Shown: positions 18,575-28,099 of the stretch, piece after piece
Layout of the letters: the number at the start of each line of letters is the position of its first letter
How positions within the stretch are numbered: position 1 is the stretch's first letter
Assembly (NCBI RefSeq): GCF_017353255.1
Contig: NZ_JAFMYU010000008.1
Span: 181,189 to 245,188 of the forward strand
Length of the DNA stretch: 64,000 bases
Reading direction: 5' to 3'
Source of the DNA: Fibrella aquatilis
GTDB lineage: Bacteria; Bacteroidota; Bacteroidia; Cytophagales; Spirosomataceae
Translations under genes and position numbers: made by a program
Notes under the pieces: generated by a model
Databases searched by the model: none
Told to the model about the DNA's origin: nothing
The model's input: only the letters and a program-made list of their open reading frames with translations

Positions 18575-19156
18575 ATGAACGTAAGTTATCAGAAGCGCAT
18601 CGGGTTGATGCTCCTCAGCAACGTACTGGTTGCGTACAAGAGCGTAGCGCAAATTGACCCGGCAGTCGAAAAAGGGCAGGTTAAGGTCGGCAATGTAACG
18701 ATGGCCTATGAAAGCCAGGGGGCGCACCAGGCTCCGGCCATTCTGCTCATTGCCGGTGCTAATATGCAGCTAACTGCCTGGCCTGCCACGTTTTGTCGGC
18801 AGTTGGTCAGGCGGGGTTACCGGGTCGTTCGGTTCGATAACCGGGACATCGGCCTTTCCACCAAGCTTGATCAGGCGGGTCTAGCCGATTGGGCGGCCAT
18901 CGGCAAAGCACTGGCTGAGCGGAAAACTCCGCCCTTGCCCTATACGCTCGATGATATGGCCGCCGATGCCGTGGGCCTACTCGATGTGCTGGGTATCAAG
19001 AAGGCGCACATCGTTGGCGCGTCGATGGGCGGTATGATTGCCCAGCGCGTGGCCTATAACCACCCTAAGCACACGCTGTCGCTGACCAATCTCATCGTTG
19101 ACAACGCCCGCAAGGAAAACAATAGAAGACGGAGTACGGCAATCTTTACCAGGTGA
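18575..19156 (+). pseudogene. Alpha/beta hydrolase, C-terminally truncated
   Basis: 193 codons with a signal-like N-terminus (MLLSNVLVAYKSVAQ) and a good hydrolase core: ILLIAGANMQLTAWP, RVVRFDNRDIGLSTK and the nucleophile elbow GASMGGMIAQRVAY. Homologues of this secreted type usually run to about 290-320 residues and supply the catalytic Asp and His from the C-terminal third, which is absent. After LTNLIVDNARK the reading turns into low-complexity Arg/Asn sequence and stops. Just beyond, another frame reads YGNLYQVIPPAQQKTG before a stop, so unrelated or frameshifted sequence has been joined on. It is probably non-functional. Confidence 0.65.
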
Positions 19157-19373
19157 TTCCTCCAGCTCAGCAAAAAACAGGCGTTTCGAGGAGATTTTGA
19201 CAACTTTTTGAGTGGCTTGTCCTGCCACAATCAGTCGATGTTTCGGGACACACATTTGGCTAAAAATGAAGCTTAACTGCTACTTTCGGCAACGATACAG
19301 GTGTTGCTTGGCCTGCCACCCTAATTAGATCGTACCATATTTCAGGACGGGTCAATTTCTCAGGACAAGTCAG
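19157..19373. other. Decayed sequence between truncated hydrolase and NADH dehydrogenase
   Basis: Short open stretches in the + direction (around 19130-19200 and 19270-19360) look once-coding but are broken by stops. I cannot name the original gene. No terminator hairpin is evident. Confidence 0.35.
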
Positions 19374-20693
19374 TTAAAGCGGCAGAGAAGCACCTGATAC
19401 GCTGGTCACGGCTTCAACGGGGATATTCTGAAATTGAGTAATTAGACGCGATGCCCGGCTATAGCTAAAATAATTGACCGCCCAATTCAAAACAGTGGAT
19501 GCTTTATTGCGAAAACCAACCAATAAAAGTAGGTGTACGCCCATCCATAGTACCCAGGCCATGAAACCCTGCGTATACCAGAAGGGTAGTTCAACGACCG
19601 CCCGATTCCGGCCAATGACCGCCATTACACCTTTGTTTACGTAGCTAAACGCTTGTAACGGTTGTTTCTGGCGCAGGGAAACCAAATTCTTTGCCAGCCA
19701 ATGCCCTTGCTGAATGGATGGGGGGGCTAATCCCGGAAGACCCTGTGGATAATCACGAAGCACTTGCAGTGCATTATCACCAATGGCAAATACATTTATA
19801 TAACCTTCCACCTGATTAAATTCATTGACGATATAGCGATTTCCTTTTCCAATACTGACTGGGGATAAACCCGGAATGACTACTCCCTCCACTCCAGCCG
19901 TCCAGAACAAGGTCTTGGCGGCATGTGTATCCCCATTACTAAGTGTAACGACAGTGCCATTATAGGATTGAACCAGGACATTTAAATGTACGGTTACACC
20001 CATCTGATTCAAAAAGTGATAGGCTTTACGGGAGGATTCTTCTCCCATGCTTTTTAATAAACGACTGTTACCCTCAATCAGGTGAATCTTCATGTGTTTA
20101 AGGGGCAGCTCGGGATAGTCTTTGGCCAGTACAATATCGCGCAGTTCGGCGATAGCACCGGCCAGTTCAACGCCCGTTGGGCCACCACCGGCGATAACGA
20201 TGTTTACCTGTTCGAGTTGTTGTTGCTTATCGGGTAGTTCCAGCGCTCGTTCACTGTTTTCCAGTAGGCGGCTCCGCAAGGCCAGAGCATTTCTCACTGT
20301 CTTCATGGGTAAGGCGTAGCGCGTCAACTCGTCATTCCGGTAAAAATTGGCTTGTGAGCCGCACGCCAGCACGAGGTAATCATAGTGCAACGAACCAATT
20401 GATGTGTTCAGTTGATTATGCTGTGGTTCAATCCGGAGAACTTCCGCCATTCGAAAATGGAAATGGGGTTGTCCGTTAAAAATTTCACGAACAGGTTCGG
20501 CAATGGCGTCTGGCTCCAGCCCAGCAGTTGCCACCTGGTAAAGCAATGGTAAAAACGTGTGATAATTATTCTTATCGAGTAGTACTACCTCAAAAGCTTT
20601 TCCTCTTAAGGACTTCGCCAGTTGTATACAGCCAAACCCACTGCCAACAATAACAACGCGGGGTAAACTGGAATCGGGAATGTTAATATCCAT
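19374..20693 (-). CDS. ndh: Type II NADH dehydrogenase-like NAD(P)/FAD oxidoreductase
   Basis: 439 residues. The first FAD-binding GxGxxG is RVVIVGSGFGCIQLAKSL, the second (NADH) VNIVIAGGGPTGVELAGAI, and the FAD-binding acidic motif is NVFAIGDNA. The quinone-region segment GLAPPSIQQGHWLAKNL is present, and near the C-terminus FMAWVLWMGVHLLLLVGFR is the hydrophobic membrane-association segment of NDH-2 enzymes. It would oxidise NADH at the inner membrane and reduce menaquinone without proton pumping. The downstream gap holds decayed sequence, and the upstream SDR gene on the same strand is 40 bp away, so they may be cotranscribed. Confidence 0.9.
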   Translation of the reverse strand: MDINIPDSSLPRVVIVGSGFGCIQLAKSLRGKAFEVVLLDKNNYHTFLPLLYQVATAGLEPDAIAEPVREIFNGQPHFHFRMAEVLRIEPQHNQLNTSIGSLHYDYLVLACGSQANFYRNDELTRYALPMKTVRNALALRSRLLENSERALELPDKQQQLEQVNIVIAGGGPTGVELAGAIAELRDIVLAKDYPELPLKHMKIHLIEGNSRLLKSMGEESSRKAYHFLNQMGVTVHLNVLVQSYNGTVVTLSNGDTHAAKTLFWTAGVEGVVIPGLSPVSIGKGNRYIVNEFNQVEGYINVFAIGDNALQVLRDYPQGLPGLAPPSIQQGHWLAKNLVSLRQKQPLQAFSYVNKGVMAVIGRNRAVVELPFWYTQGFMAWVLWMGVHLLLLVGFRNKASTVLNWAVNYFSYSRASRLITQFQNIPVEAVTSVSGASLPL

Positions 20694-20733
20694 CGGTGAA
20701 TTAGTTTACAAGTGAATTGCCAGACAGCAGCAG

Positions 20734-21432
20734 TCAGGATTTATTGTACATCTTAAGTATAGGTTCTCGTAAGGCGATGCCCGCTCCGAAGAGCACAAAG
20801 GCAATCGTGTCTGCCAGTGTTTGTGGATTCACCCAGTCGGTAAAATTGGCATCCGGCATAGCACGACGGTTCGCATCGGTATCAATAACGCTGGGGGCAA
20901 TAACTGTAGAGACAATATCGTGCTCCTTGCCCGATGCATTGATCAGGTCCGACAATTCGAATAACAGTGATTTGGATAAGGTGTATGCTACAGCTTGCCG
21001 ACCCAATTGGGCATTCAGGGCTTGCCTGGCACCAATGAGCACAAATCTGCCTCCGTTGGGTTGGCTTCTCATCTGAGCAAACAGGGGCTGGACAACATGA
21101 TAAGCCGTTTTAAAATTTAAGGTCATCATGCTGTCGAGTAACTCTCCATTTGTCTCTGCCAGCGAACCACCCCGATATCCTCCCGCCAATAGAATCGCTG
21201 CGTCGATAGGGCCGTGTTTGAGAATAACCCGTTGAATTAACGTTTGAACCTGGGCTTCATCGAACAGGTCTGTTTCATACGTATACAGCAAGTCTGAAAA
21301 GCCATAAATAAGATTTTGTGGATTATCGCTGTATTGTCGCGTAGCAATGACGACATGCCCCTCGTTGAGCAGGGTTTGGGTGACTACATGGCCTAAGCCA
21401 CCAGAAGCACCAGTTATGAATAGAGTAGCCAT
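20734..21432 (-). CDS. SDR-family oxidoreductase
   Basis: 232 residues with a Rossmann fold: TGASGGLGHVVTQTLL (cofactor glycine motif), the NAG-like ILLAGGYRGG, catalytic Ser region RFVLIGARQAL (Ser not obvious, Gly/Ala in its place) and YTLSKSLL carrying YxxxK. The weakened Ser position leaves activity uncertain. It lies 40 bp upstream of the NADH dehydrogenase gene on the same strand. Substrate unknown. Confidence 0.85.
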   Translation of the reverse strand: MATLFITGASGGLGHVVTQTLLNEGHVVIATRQYSDNPQNLIYGFSDLLYTYETDLFDEAQVQTLIQRVILKHGPIDAAILLAGGYRGGSLAETNGELLDSMMTLNFKTAYHVVQPLFAQMRSQPNGGRFVLIGARQALNAQLGRQAVAYTLSKSLLFELSDLINASGKEHDIVSTVIAPSVIDTDANRRAMPDANFTDWVNPQTLADTIAFVLFGAGIALREPILKMYNKS

Positions 21433-22060
21433 GAGTTTGAAGATGTGTTCGCTCAGGAGCTGTTTGTAATAAGTTAAATGTTAGCTCCAATAGCTTCTTT
21501 ATCCGCTTTTGTGCCAGTATCATGTTTCCAGTCAGGAATTTCACAAAGAGGCCTATTTGGGGGATTGAAGTCTGTTTGTACCTAAAAGAGTAAGCGATAG
21601 AAGGGGGCCAAACATCCAGACAATTCGAACTTTTAGTAGACTACTCCATTATTTCTGGATTAACTATAGCCTAAAAGAAGTACAGGATCATTGATGGTCA
21701 ACAACAGACCTCGCATTATCACTTTCCGCCCCGATCCGCTTTTCCGTCGAAGGCTGCTAAAAAGATCAGAGCAAACTGGAGTTCTCCAATAAATCTGGGG
21801 TTTTCTACTACTTGTCTGGAGTTATAAGAGCTGGAGACTGCCTTTATATGCTGGGCCAAACACAGTGATAGCTTTTTTTTTAGCATAAAAAAGATCATGT
21901 TTTCGGCTACCATGATTGGGCATTAGGTAGTTTACCTTCAGAAAGCAACTGCACAGTGATAAACTAAGTACCTTTAGTTACTGCCCTGGTAGGGGCGCAA
22001 TTCTTGTAAGGTTAATAGATATGCATCCAGTATTTAATCTTTCTCGATTGTTACCAGATT
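21433..22060. other. Divergent intergenic region, 628 bp
   Basis: No convincing gene. It carries the start regions of the SDR gene (minus) and of the sigma-54 regulator (plus). CTGGAG/CTCCA words are repeated (about 21640-21660, 21775-21840) and a CCCTGGTAGGG dyad lies at 21984-21994. A 64-codon minus-strand frame at 21719-21913 was rejected. Confidence 0.5.
21984..21994. promoter_or_regulatory. CCCT-GGT-AGGG dyad upstream of sigma-54 regulator
   Basis: It shares 12 consecutive bases (CCCTGGTAGGGG) with the longer dyad at 16276-16292, and lies 66 bp before the ATG at 22061. Two copies at similar promoter-proximal positions suggest a shared regulator. Confidence 0.4.
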
Positions 22061-24127
22061 ATGCAGCATCACCTCAAGCCTGCCCTATCCTCCAACTCAT
22101 CCTGTCAAATACTGATCGTGGAAGATGAATACATCATCGCCAATGATCTGGAGTTGATTCTACACGTTGCCGGGTATCCCGTTCTGGGTGTAGCCGATTC
22201 CGTGGCCGAAGCCCTGACACTTATTGCGCAGCATAGGCCTGATATGGTGTTGCTTGATATTTACCTGAAGGGAAAAGAGACCGGCATCGATTTAGCCAAA
22301 CAGTTGGAAGACAAGGGCATTCCATTTATTTATATCTCGGCTAATGACAATAAAAGCGTATTAGAACAGGTAAAAGCTACGCAGCCTAGTGGTTACATTG
22401 TGAAGCCGTTTCGCGAAAAAGATATATTAACAACACTGGAAATCAGCCGGTATCGTCACGCGCACAGCGTTGAGATGCGATTACGGGAGGAAAAAGCGCT
22501 ACAGATTGGTCTGACTGATGCCTTATCAGCGCCCGAAAATTGGGAGCAGAAGTTATTAAACGCAGCCAAGCTGTTGCAACCCTATGTGCCGTTTGATTTT
22601 CTGACAATTCAGTATCAGAAAAACGATATTAATCAGAGTTATAACTTCTATCAGATCGGATTTGACGAATTTAAAACCCTTACTCTGAGCGATCTGCAGC
22701 CGATGACGGGAAGTACAGCGGAACAACTTTTAGCGATGCAAACTGGAATGCAGCTTACAGAACCTGTTCGCTATAATGACGAGGCTTTCATTGAGTTTTG
22801 TAAACTCCATCGGTATGGGCATGTCTTGGCAAAGTCATTCCGGCTCCAGTCAGGGTTAGCTATGCCGCTACAAATGAAGGGCAACGATTCGTTTGTGATT
22901 CTCTTTCTGAGCCGCAAAGCAGATGTGTATCGTACGTCGCACCTAACCTTGTTGGAACGGTTAGAGCAGCCCATCGTCCTGATGCTGGAGCGAGTACTGG
23001 CTTTCGAGGAGGTGGCCCGGCTCAGCGAACAGCTTCAGCGTGAGAAGAATTATCTTCAGGAAGAGGTTAAAACAACGGCTAACTTCGAAGAAATTATCGG
23101 CCGCAGCCAGTCATTACTGCGTGTCTTTGAGCAGGTTAATCAGGTTGCTTATACCGATACAACGGTACTCATTCTGGGAGAAAGTGGGACAGGTAAAGAG
23201 CTGATAGCCAGGGCTATTCACGACCTATCTCCCAGGAAGGGCAAAATTTTAGTCAAGATTAATTGTGCCGCACTGCCTGCAACGCTTATTGAATCGGAGC
23301 TGTTCGGCCATGAGAAAGGGGCTTTCACTGGGGCTTTTGAGAAACGGATTGGTAAGTTTGAACTAGCCCAGGAGGGAACCATTTTTCTGGATGAGATTGG
23401 CGAGTTACCCCTGGAGTTACAGGCTAAGCTTTTGCGGGTGTTACAGGAAAAGGAAATCGAGCGCATTGGTGGAAAAACGCCTATAAAAACCGATGTGCGG
23501 ATCATCGCTGCTACAAACCGTAATCTGGAAAAAGAAGTAGCTGAAGGACGCTTCCGGATGGATCTTTATTTCCGGCTCGCGACCTTCCCCATTTCCTTAC
23601 CTGCCTTGCGTGAACGACAAGAGGATATTCCTTTATTAGCTCACTTTTTCGCCCAAAAATCAGCCCGAAAAATGGGCAAGACGTTTCGCGGTATCAATCC
23701 TCAGGTACTCGCCGAACTGGTTAACTACGCCTGGCCGGGTAACATTCGGGAATTGGAAAACGTCATGGAGCAGGCGGTAATTCTCAATAATGGACAGACA
23801 CCGCTCGAATTAGGCAGACCGTTAGTGAATAATCTATTCATGTCCAGCAAATCTGCTTTACCTCCGGAGAGCGGTATTCGTGACAATAACCAGTCAATTA
23901 TTCCCCCGCCTAAAGACCTTCACGACGTAAAACAAATTCAGCAGCAAACCGAACGGGAATACATTCTGGCGGTGCTCCAGCGCACTAATGGTCGCATTCG
24001 GGGCAGCAATGGAGCAGCTGAACTACTCAACCTGAAACCAACAACACTGGAGTACCGGATGGACAAACTTGGCATTCGCAAAACCCTTTCCGTTGAGCCT
24101 AATTCTCCCTTGGCTGATCCTGATTGA
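22061..24127 (+). CDS. Sigma-54-dependent response regulator (REC-GAF-AAA-Fis)
   Basis: 688 residues. The REC domain (about 15-130) has the acidic pair VEDE, phospho-acceptor Asp66 in MVLLDIYLKG and the Lys in YIVKPF. A GAF-like region (150-325) and a short coiled coil follow. The sigma-54 AAA+ domain has Walker A GESGTGKE (near 374), the sigma-54-contacting loop GAFTGA (420-425), Walker B GTIFLDEIG and the Arg-finger region FRMDLYFRL. A Fis-type HTH is at the C-terminus (NGAAELLNLKPTTLEYRMDKLG). It activates transcription from sigma-54 promoters after phosphorylation. No kinase overlaps it; the two TPR kinases at 25.6 and 28.1 kb are the nearest candidates. Confidence 0.94.
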   Translation: MQHHLKPALSSNSSCQILIVEDEYIIANDLELILHVAGYPVLGVADSVAEALTLIAQHRPDMVLLDIYLKGKETGIDLAKQLEDKGIPFIYISANDNKSVLEQVKATQPSGYIVKPFREKDILTTLEISRYRHAHSVEMRLREEKALQIGLTDALSAPENWEQKLLNAAKLLQPYVPFDFLTIQYQKNDINQSYNFYQIGFDEFKTLTLSDLQPMTGSTAEQLLAMQTGMQLTEPVRYNDEAFIEFCKLHRYGHVLAKSFRLQSGLAMPLQMKGNDSFVILFLSRKADVYRTSHLTLLERLEQPIVLMLERVLAFEEVARLSEQLQREKNYLQEEVKTTANFEEIIGRSQSLLRVFEQVNQVAYTDTTVLILGESGTGKELIARAIHDLSPRKGKILVKINCAALPATLIESELFGHEKGAFTGAFEKRIGKFELAQEGTIFLDEIGELPLELQAKLLRVLQEKEIERIGGKTPIKTDVRIIAATNRNLEKEVAEGRFRMDLYFRLATFPISLPALRERQEDIPLLAHFFAQKSARKMGKTFRGINPQVLAELVNYAWPGNIRELENVMEQAVILNNGQTPLELGRPLVNNLFMSSKSALPPESGIRDNNQSIIPPPKDLHDVKQIQQQTEREYILAVLQRTNGRIRGSNGAAELLNLKPTTLEYRMDKLGIRKTLSVEPNSPLADPD

Positions 24128-24176
24128 CGGATTTATCCTGAATATATTGTCAACCTTTCGCTGATTCATCCACTCT

Positions 24177-24755
24177 TCATTCGCCCCGTCCCCAGTAGAT
24201 CATACCATTGGCAATATCCACTTTACTAAGCACGGGTTGAGCATACTGACTCAATTGAGAGCGAACGATTGGAGCTAAACGGGACTGCGTTAGCTTCCCA
24301 TAAAATCGTTGTCCGCCCACAAAAAATGTAGGCGTCGTCATTATGCCAAGCCGGCGTCCTTCGCAACGGTTTGCTTCAATTCGATGATGCAGTTCTTCAT
24401 CATCCAGATCGTCTAGAAACTGATGGTATTGCAAGCCAAGCGAAATGGCAAGCATTGAGAGTGTTGCCCGGGTGATAGCCGGCTGAGTAAACAAGGCGTA
24501 ATACATAGGCCAGAATTGACCTTGCCGACCTGCAGCTTCGGCCGCTACCGCGGCCATTCTGGAGGCTTCGCACCGGTCAACAGGAAAGTGGCGATAGGTA
24601 TACCGTACCTGGCCAGCGAACGCCATTAGTATCGAATCGAGTAAAGGTCGGCTCCGGCGGCACTGAGTACAGGTGAAGTCGCCAAACTCAATCAACTCGA
24701 CGGAAGGAGTCGCCCCCCCCGTATCAGCTGGGAAATTGGTAGCTATCGAATTCAT
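24177..24755 (-). CDS. DsbA-like thioredoxin-fold protein
   Basis: 192 residues from ATG 24755; a TTG three codons earlier is possible. The thioredoxin active site is GDFTCTQCRRSRP (CTQC), followed by the DsbA-like helical insert and MTTPTFFVGGQRFYG, which supplies the cis-Pro. No signal peptide is seen, so it may act in the cytoplasm, as do other DSBA-like (Thioredoxin_4) proteins linked to stress resistance. It converges with the sigma-54 regulator gene (49-bp gap). Partner unknown. Confidence 0.85.
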   Translation of the reverse strand: MNSIATNFPADTGGATPSVELIEFGDFTCTQCRRSRPLLDSILMAFAGQVRYTYRHFPVDRCEASRMAAVAAEAAGRQGQFWPMYYALFTQPAITRATLSMLAISLGLQYHQFLDDLDDEELHHRIEANRCEGRRLGIMTTPTFFVGGQRFYGKLTQSRLAPIVRSQLSQYAQPVLSKVDIANGMIYWGRGE

Positions 24756-24813
24756 AAATGCCAAAAAGAAAAAAATCGACCAAAAACAGAGTTTCTGTAT
24801 AGAAGACTATGCG

Positions 24814-25287
24814 TCAGTTGAGTGAATGGAGGACGACGTATGTGGAAGAATCGGTGGTGCATAGGAAAGGGCTTAGCTGCGTACTCACTGCGCCCATGTA
24901 GTAGTGGACGCTAACAATTTGTCCTCCCTGAATCCGGTAGAAACGGGCAAATGGAGCGTTGTACCATAGCCCATTTCTTTGGCGCTTAAACTGGTATTTG
25001 CCAACCACAATATCCCCAATGCGAGAGCCGATAACTTCACTAACGATTTCGTGCCATTCCGGATAGGTGCTGTCAATCTGCCGTTGGTAATATCCGTGGA
25101 AATCACACCCTTGATGAATCCCCGGGCAGATCTGCCCCTCGGCCAGCTTCCAAACGCAGTGGGGATGGATGAAGGAAAGAGTCGGTGCCCGGATCCAGTT
25201 GTCGAGTAGACGACTATGAATGATCTCCATGAGGGGAGTTATGGATGGGCTAAGGAGCCAGCGAAAGAAGCGAACCAGCCGTTTCAT
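24814..25287 (-). CDS. SnoaL-like (NTF2 fold) hypothetical protein
   Basis: 157 residues. The C-terminal part has the fold's signature, RFYRIQGGQIVSVHYYMG, and the middle part a Cys/His-rich segment (CVWKLAEGQICPGIHQGCDFHG). The N-terminal residues (MKRLVRFFRWLLSP) are basic and hydrophobic but not a clear signal peptide. It is 59 bp upstream of the DsbA-like gene on the same strand. Function unknown; the fold call is moderate. Confidence 0.65.
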   Translation of the reverse strand: MKRLVRFFRWLLSPSITPLMEIIHSRLLDNWIRAPTLSFIHPHCVWKLAEGQICPGIHQGCDFHGYYQRQIDSTYPEWHEIVSEVIGSRIGDIVVGKYQFKRQRNGLWYNAPFARFYRIQGGQIVSVHYYMGAVSTQLSPFLCTTDSSTYVVLHSLN

Positions 25288-25639
25288 GGAGATTGGATTT
25301 GGGTGAAATACAGAGCGATTCCTACGCAGAGCAGGTCAACTCCTATGCCACGAAACGGTTAGTGGCCCTACATTCCAGAAAAGGGCTAACACAAGGCTTA
25401 GAGCGCGGCAATTCGCGTATAAGTCTGCTTTACAGACTTGTTCTATTCTGAGAAATCTCCGAAATACCTGTTGCATCTGTCCTATAACTCCAATTTCTCT
25501 AGAGTTAGCGATCTTAGGCAAATAGGTAAGCAAAGTCGTTTGACGTGACTGAAGGTATTCCAACCCGGAGCCATTTTTGTAGGATGCACATAGACAGTTT
25601 GTAGAAATAAGTGGTCATGCTTGACCGCTGCCATTTCGA
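25288..25639. other. Divergent intergenic region, 352 bp
   Basis: No gene found. One 7-bp hairpin, AAGTCTG-CTTTA-CAGACTT (25421-25439), has no T-run and is not a clear terminator. The region contains the promoter of the TPR kinase gene, but I can point to no specific -33/-7 pair. Confidence 0.45.
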
Positions 25640-28030
25640 ATGCGTTGTAGCCAATTGATTATGATAGGGTCAGTATTGTCATTTATTCAGTCAACAGTAA
25701 GGCCTATTGGCTCAACACGATCAATCCTGTCAGTAGAGGTAGCTATCCGCCGTTGGTATTCTTCGTTTGTACGGATAAACACCTACTTCTTTTTTGGTTT
25801 GCTTATAGACGTTCTATCTGCTCATGGGCAAAACATAAACCGGCAGATGGCGAACCAACTTCTGGTTCAGTTACCCAAAAGCAAGGCAGACACCAGCCGG
25901 ATAAGAATCCTGTTTGAACTGGGAAAGTATCAGCTTTTTAAACCTGGGAATGTTAGAACAGATCTGGATAGCAGCATGACCTACTTGAACCAGGCCAAGC
26001 AACTGAGCGATTCGTTGCACTTGTTAACATGGCAGCATGAAATAGACGCGGTACGTGTGGCTAATTACCTAGAGGGAGCCAACAGCCAACAGGCTTATTC
26101 GCTATTTGACCGGTTGATCGCTGACTGCCGACGAACAGGTGATCGGGCATCCGAAGCCAACGCCCGCTTTCGACTGGGCTTTTGTATCTCCTTTACCACC
26201 AAGAAGTTTCCCGAGATTTTTGACAATTATAACCAAGCCATCGCCATTTACCGAGCACTTCATAACCAGAGGCAGGAACTTCTGATTCGCCACGAGATCG
26301 CGGGGCTGCATACGAATTTGGGACAACTGGACCTGGCCGAGAAGGAGTTCCAGACTATTCTGAGACACTACAAAGCGATTGGCTACACAAAACTTCATTA
26401 CACCTACAACTGGCTATCGACCATCAGCCGGCTAAAAGGTGATTTTGATAAAAGCCTGTTTTACTCGCTGCGATGCATCGAAAGCATGAACCGGACTGGC
26501 GACACGGTATCGGCGGCTAGTTTTTACGGCAACCTGGCCCAGATGTATTTTGAGTTAGGACGGTATCGGCAGAGCAATGAATGGTATAGAAAAACGCTGG
26601 CTAAGTGGCGGCAGGATGGGTTGCCAAATTACGGAATGTACAGTGCGGCCAACATCATTGTCCGGGATTTAATTGAACAGCACAAACCAAAAGAAGCGCT
26701 CAAACTAATTAATGATCTGGTCACTCAGATCCCAACAATAAATTACATACAAAAGGGATCGGTCGCTCAGAGTTTCGCTTATAGTTATGATGCGCTGAAG
26801 GATGATAAACTTGCTGAGAAATACTACCTGGAAGCCATGATGTGGTATATGAAGGCAAATCACGATTTTGAAATGTCGCGTAAGGCCCAAATGGAAGTTG
26901 GTCGATTTTATCAGGAACGTAATCAGTTTAAAAAGGCCAATTTTTATATAAGATCGCTACTGATTGATTCGACAAAGAAAAATTCGCTTTCCCTACTGAA
27001 AGACATTCATTTCATGCTGTTTAAAATCGACTCTGCAGCAGGCGATTACAAATCGGCAATTTATCATTTTCGACTTCACAAATCGTTGAATGATTCAATA
27101 TTTAATGAAACAAAAAACAATCAGTTTAACCTGTTAGAAATCCAGTATGAAACGCAAAAGAATAAACAAAATATAGTACTTCTGAACAAACAAAAAATAT
27201 TACAGGATGGAGAGTTAAAACAGGCCCGAATTGTCCGCAATGGTATTCTGGGTGGATCAGCTCTCTTGCTTTGTTTATTGGCACTGAGCTATAACCGGTA
27301 TCGGCTCAAACAACGCAGCAATCAGCTGCTGGAAATCAAACAGCTTGAGATAAATCGAAAAAACCAGACGCTCGAAACACTCCTGACCGAACAGCAACAA
27401 TTGCTGACGGAGAAAGAATGGATGCTCAAAGAGATCCATCACCGGGTTAAAAATAACCTTCAGATCATCACCAGCCTGCTCCATTCGCAGGGCGTATTTC
27501 TCAAAGACGAAGCGGCCCAGTCGGCCATCCGGGAAAGCCAGAATCGGGTACATGCTATGGCGCTGATTCACCAGAAGCTCTACCAGTCTGACCAGTTGAC
27601 GGCTATTCCCATGGCCGGTTATGTGGCCGAGATCGTCGACTATTTGATTAAGTCCTTTGATCGGGAAGATACCATTCGCAAATGGATCAACGTAATGCCT
27701 CTCGAACTGGACGTCACCCTAGCGGTTCCTCTAGGCTTAATTTTGAACGAAGCGGTGACCAACTCCCTCAAATATGCCTTTATAGATGGTAAGCGGGGCA
27801 TCATCTGCGTTGAGCTGACCACTCAGGAAAATCACTATTTGCTGGTTATAAGCGATGACGGTACAGGTCTTCCCGCTGACTTTAACCCGCAGAAAAGCCG
27901 AACGCTGGGCATGAGTTTGATGCGTGGACTGAGTAAGCAGATTGGAGGAAGCCTGCAAATTCGTCAGCATGCCAATAAAGGTGTGGAAGTACGACTTGAG
28001 TTTTCGGAGGAGGCTATTGGCAGAGAGTAG
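25640..28030 (+). CDS. TPR-containing sensor histidine kinase, HisKA_2 type (copy 1)
   Basis: 796 residues. A signal-anchor is at about 50-65 (YFFFGLLIDVLSAHGQN), so the true start may be one of several internal Mets. A periplasmic tetratricopeptide array (about 70-500; for example SFYGNLAQMYFELGRYRQSN) is followed by a membrane helix (GILGGSALLLCLLALSY), a coiled coil and a HisKA_2 H-box KEIHHRVKNNLQIITSLL near residue 600. The HATPase part has the N-box GLILNEAVTNSLKYAF and G-box DDGTGLP. It is paralogous to the next gene throughout and identical to it over 27263-27625. The TPRs presumably sense a partner protein; output unknown. Confidence 0.92.
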   Translation: MRCSQLIMIGSVLSFIQSTVRPIGSTRSILSVEVAIRRWYSSFVRINTYFFFGLLIDVLSAHGQNINRQMANQLLVQLPKSKADTSRIRILFELGKYQLFKPGNVRTDLDSSMTYLNQAKQLSDSLHLLTWQHEIDAVRVANYLEGANSQQAYSLFDRLIADCRRTGDRASEANARFRLGFCISFTTKKFPEIFDNYNQAIAIYRALHNQRQELLIRHEIAGLHTNLGQLDLAEKEFQTILRHYKAIGYTKLHYTYNWLSTISRLKGDFDKSLFYSLRCIESMNRTGDTVSAASFYGNLAQMYFELGRYRQSNEWYRKTLAKWRQDGLPNYGMYSAANIIVRDLIEQHKPKEALKLINDLVTQIPTINYIQKGSVAQSFAYSYDALKDDKLAEKYYLEAMMWYMKANHDFEMSRKAQMEVGRFYQERNQFKKANFYIRSLLIDSTKKNSLSLLKDIHFMLFKIDSAAGDYKSAIYHFRLHKSLNDSIFNETKNNQFNLLEIQYETQKNKQNIVLLNKQKILQDGELKQARIVRNGILGGSALLLCLLALSYNRYRLKQRSNQLLEIKQLEINRKNQTLETLLTEQQQLLTEKEWMLKEIHHRVKNNLQIITSLLHSQGVFLKDEAAQSAIRESQNRVHAMALIHQKLYQSDQLTAIPMAGYVAEIVDYLIKSFDREDTIRKWINVMPLELDVTLAVPLGLILNEAVTNSLKYAFIDGKRGIICVELTTQENHYLLVISDDGTGLPADFNPQKSRTLGMSLMRGLSKQIGGSLQIRQHANKGVEVRLEFSEEAIGRE
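27263..27625 (+). repeat. 363-bp block identical to 29687-30049 (copy 1)
   Basis: Base-for-base comparison shows no difference over 363 bp at an offset of 2424 bp, with sharp divergence at both edges. The block covers the end of the membrane helix, the coiled coil and the whole HisKA_2 H-box. Confidence 0.95.
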
Positions 28031-28099
28031 CTAACTGCGCTATAATCAGTCAAATTTGGCTGAAATTGCATCGGGAATACGTAACTAAAGTTGTTGCTC

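Noticed and set aside
21719..21913. 64-codon minus-strand frame in the 628-bp divergent gap
   Set aside because: No ribosome site, no family features, and its upstream region would overlap the promoter of the sigma-54 regulator.
25421..25439. Hairpin AAGTCTG-CTTTA-CAGACTT
   Set aside because: Seven-bp stem without a T-run, between divergent genes, so not a terminator; no second copy to suggest an operator.
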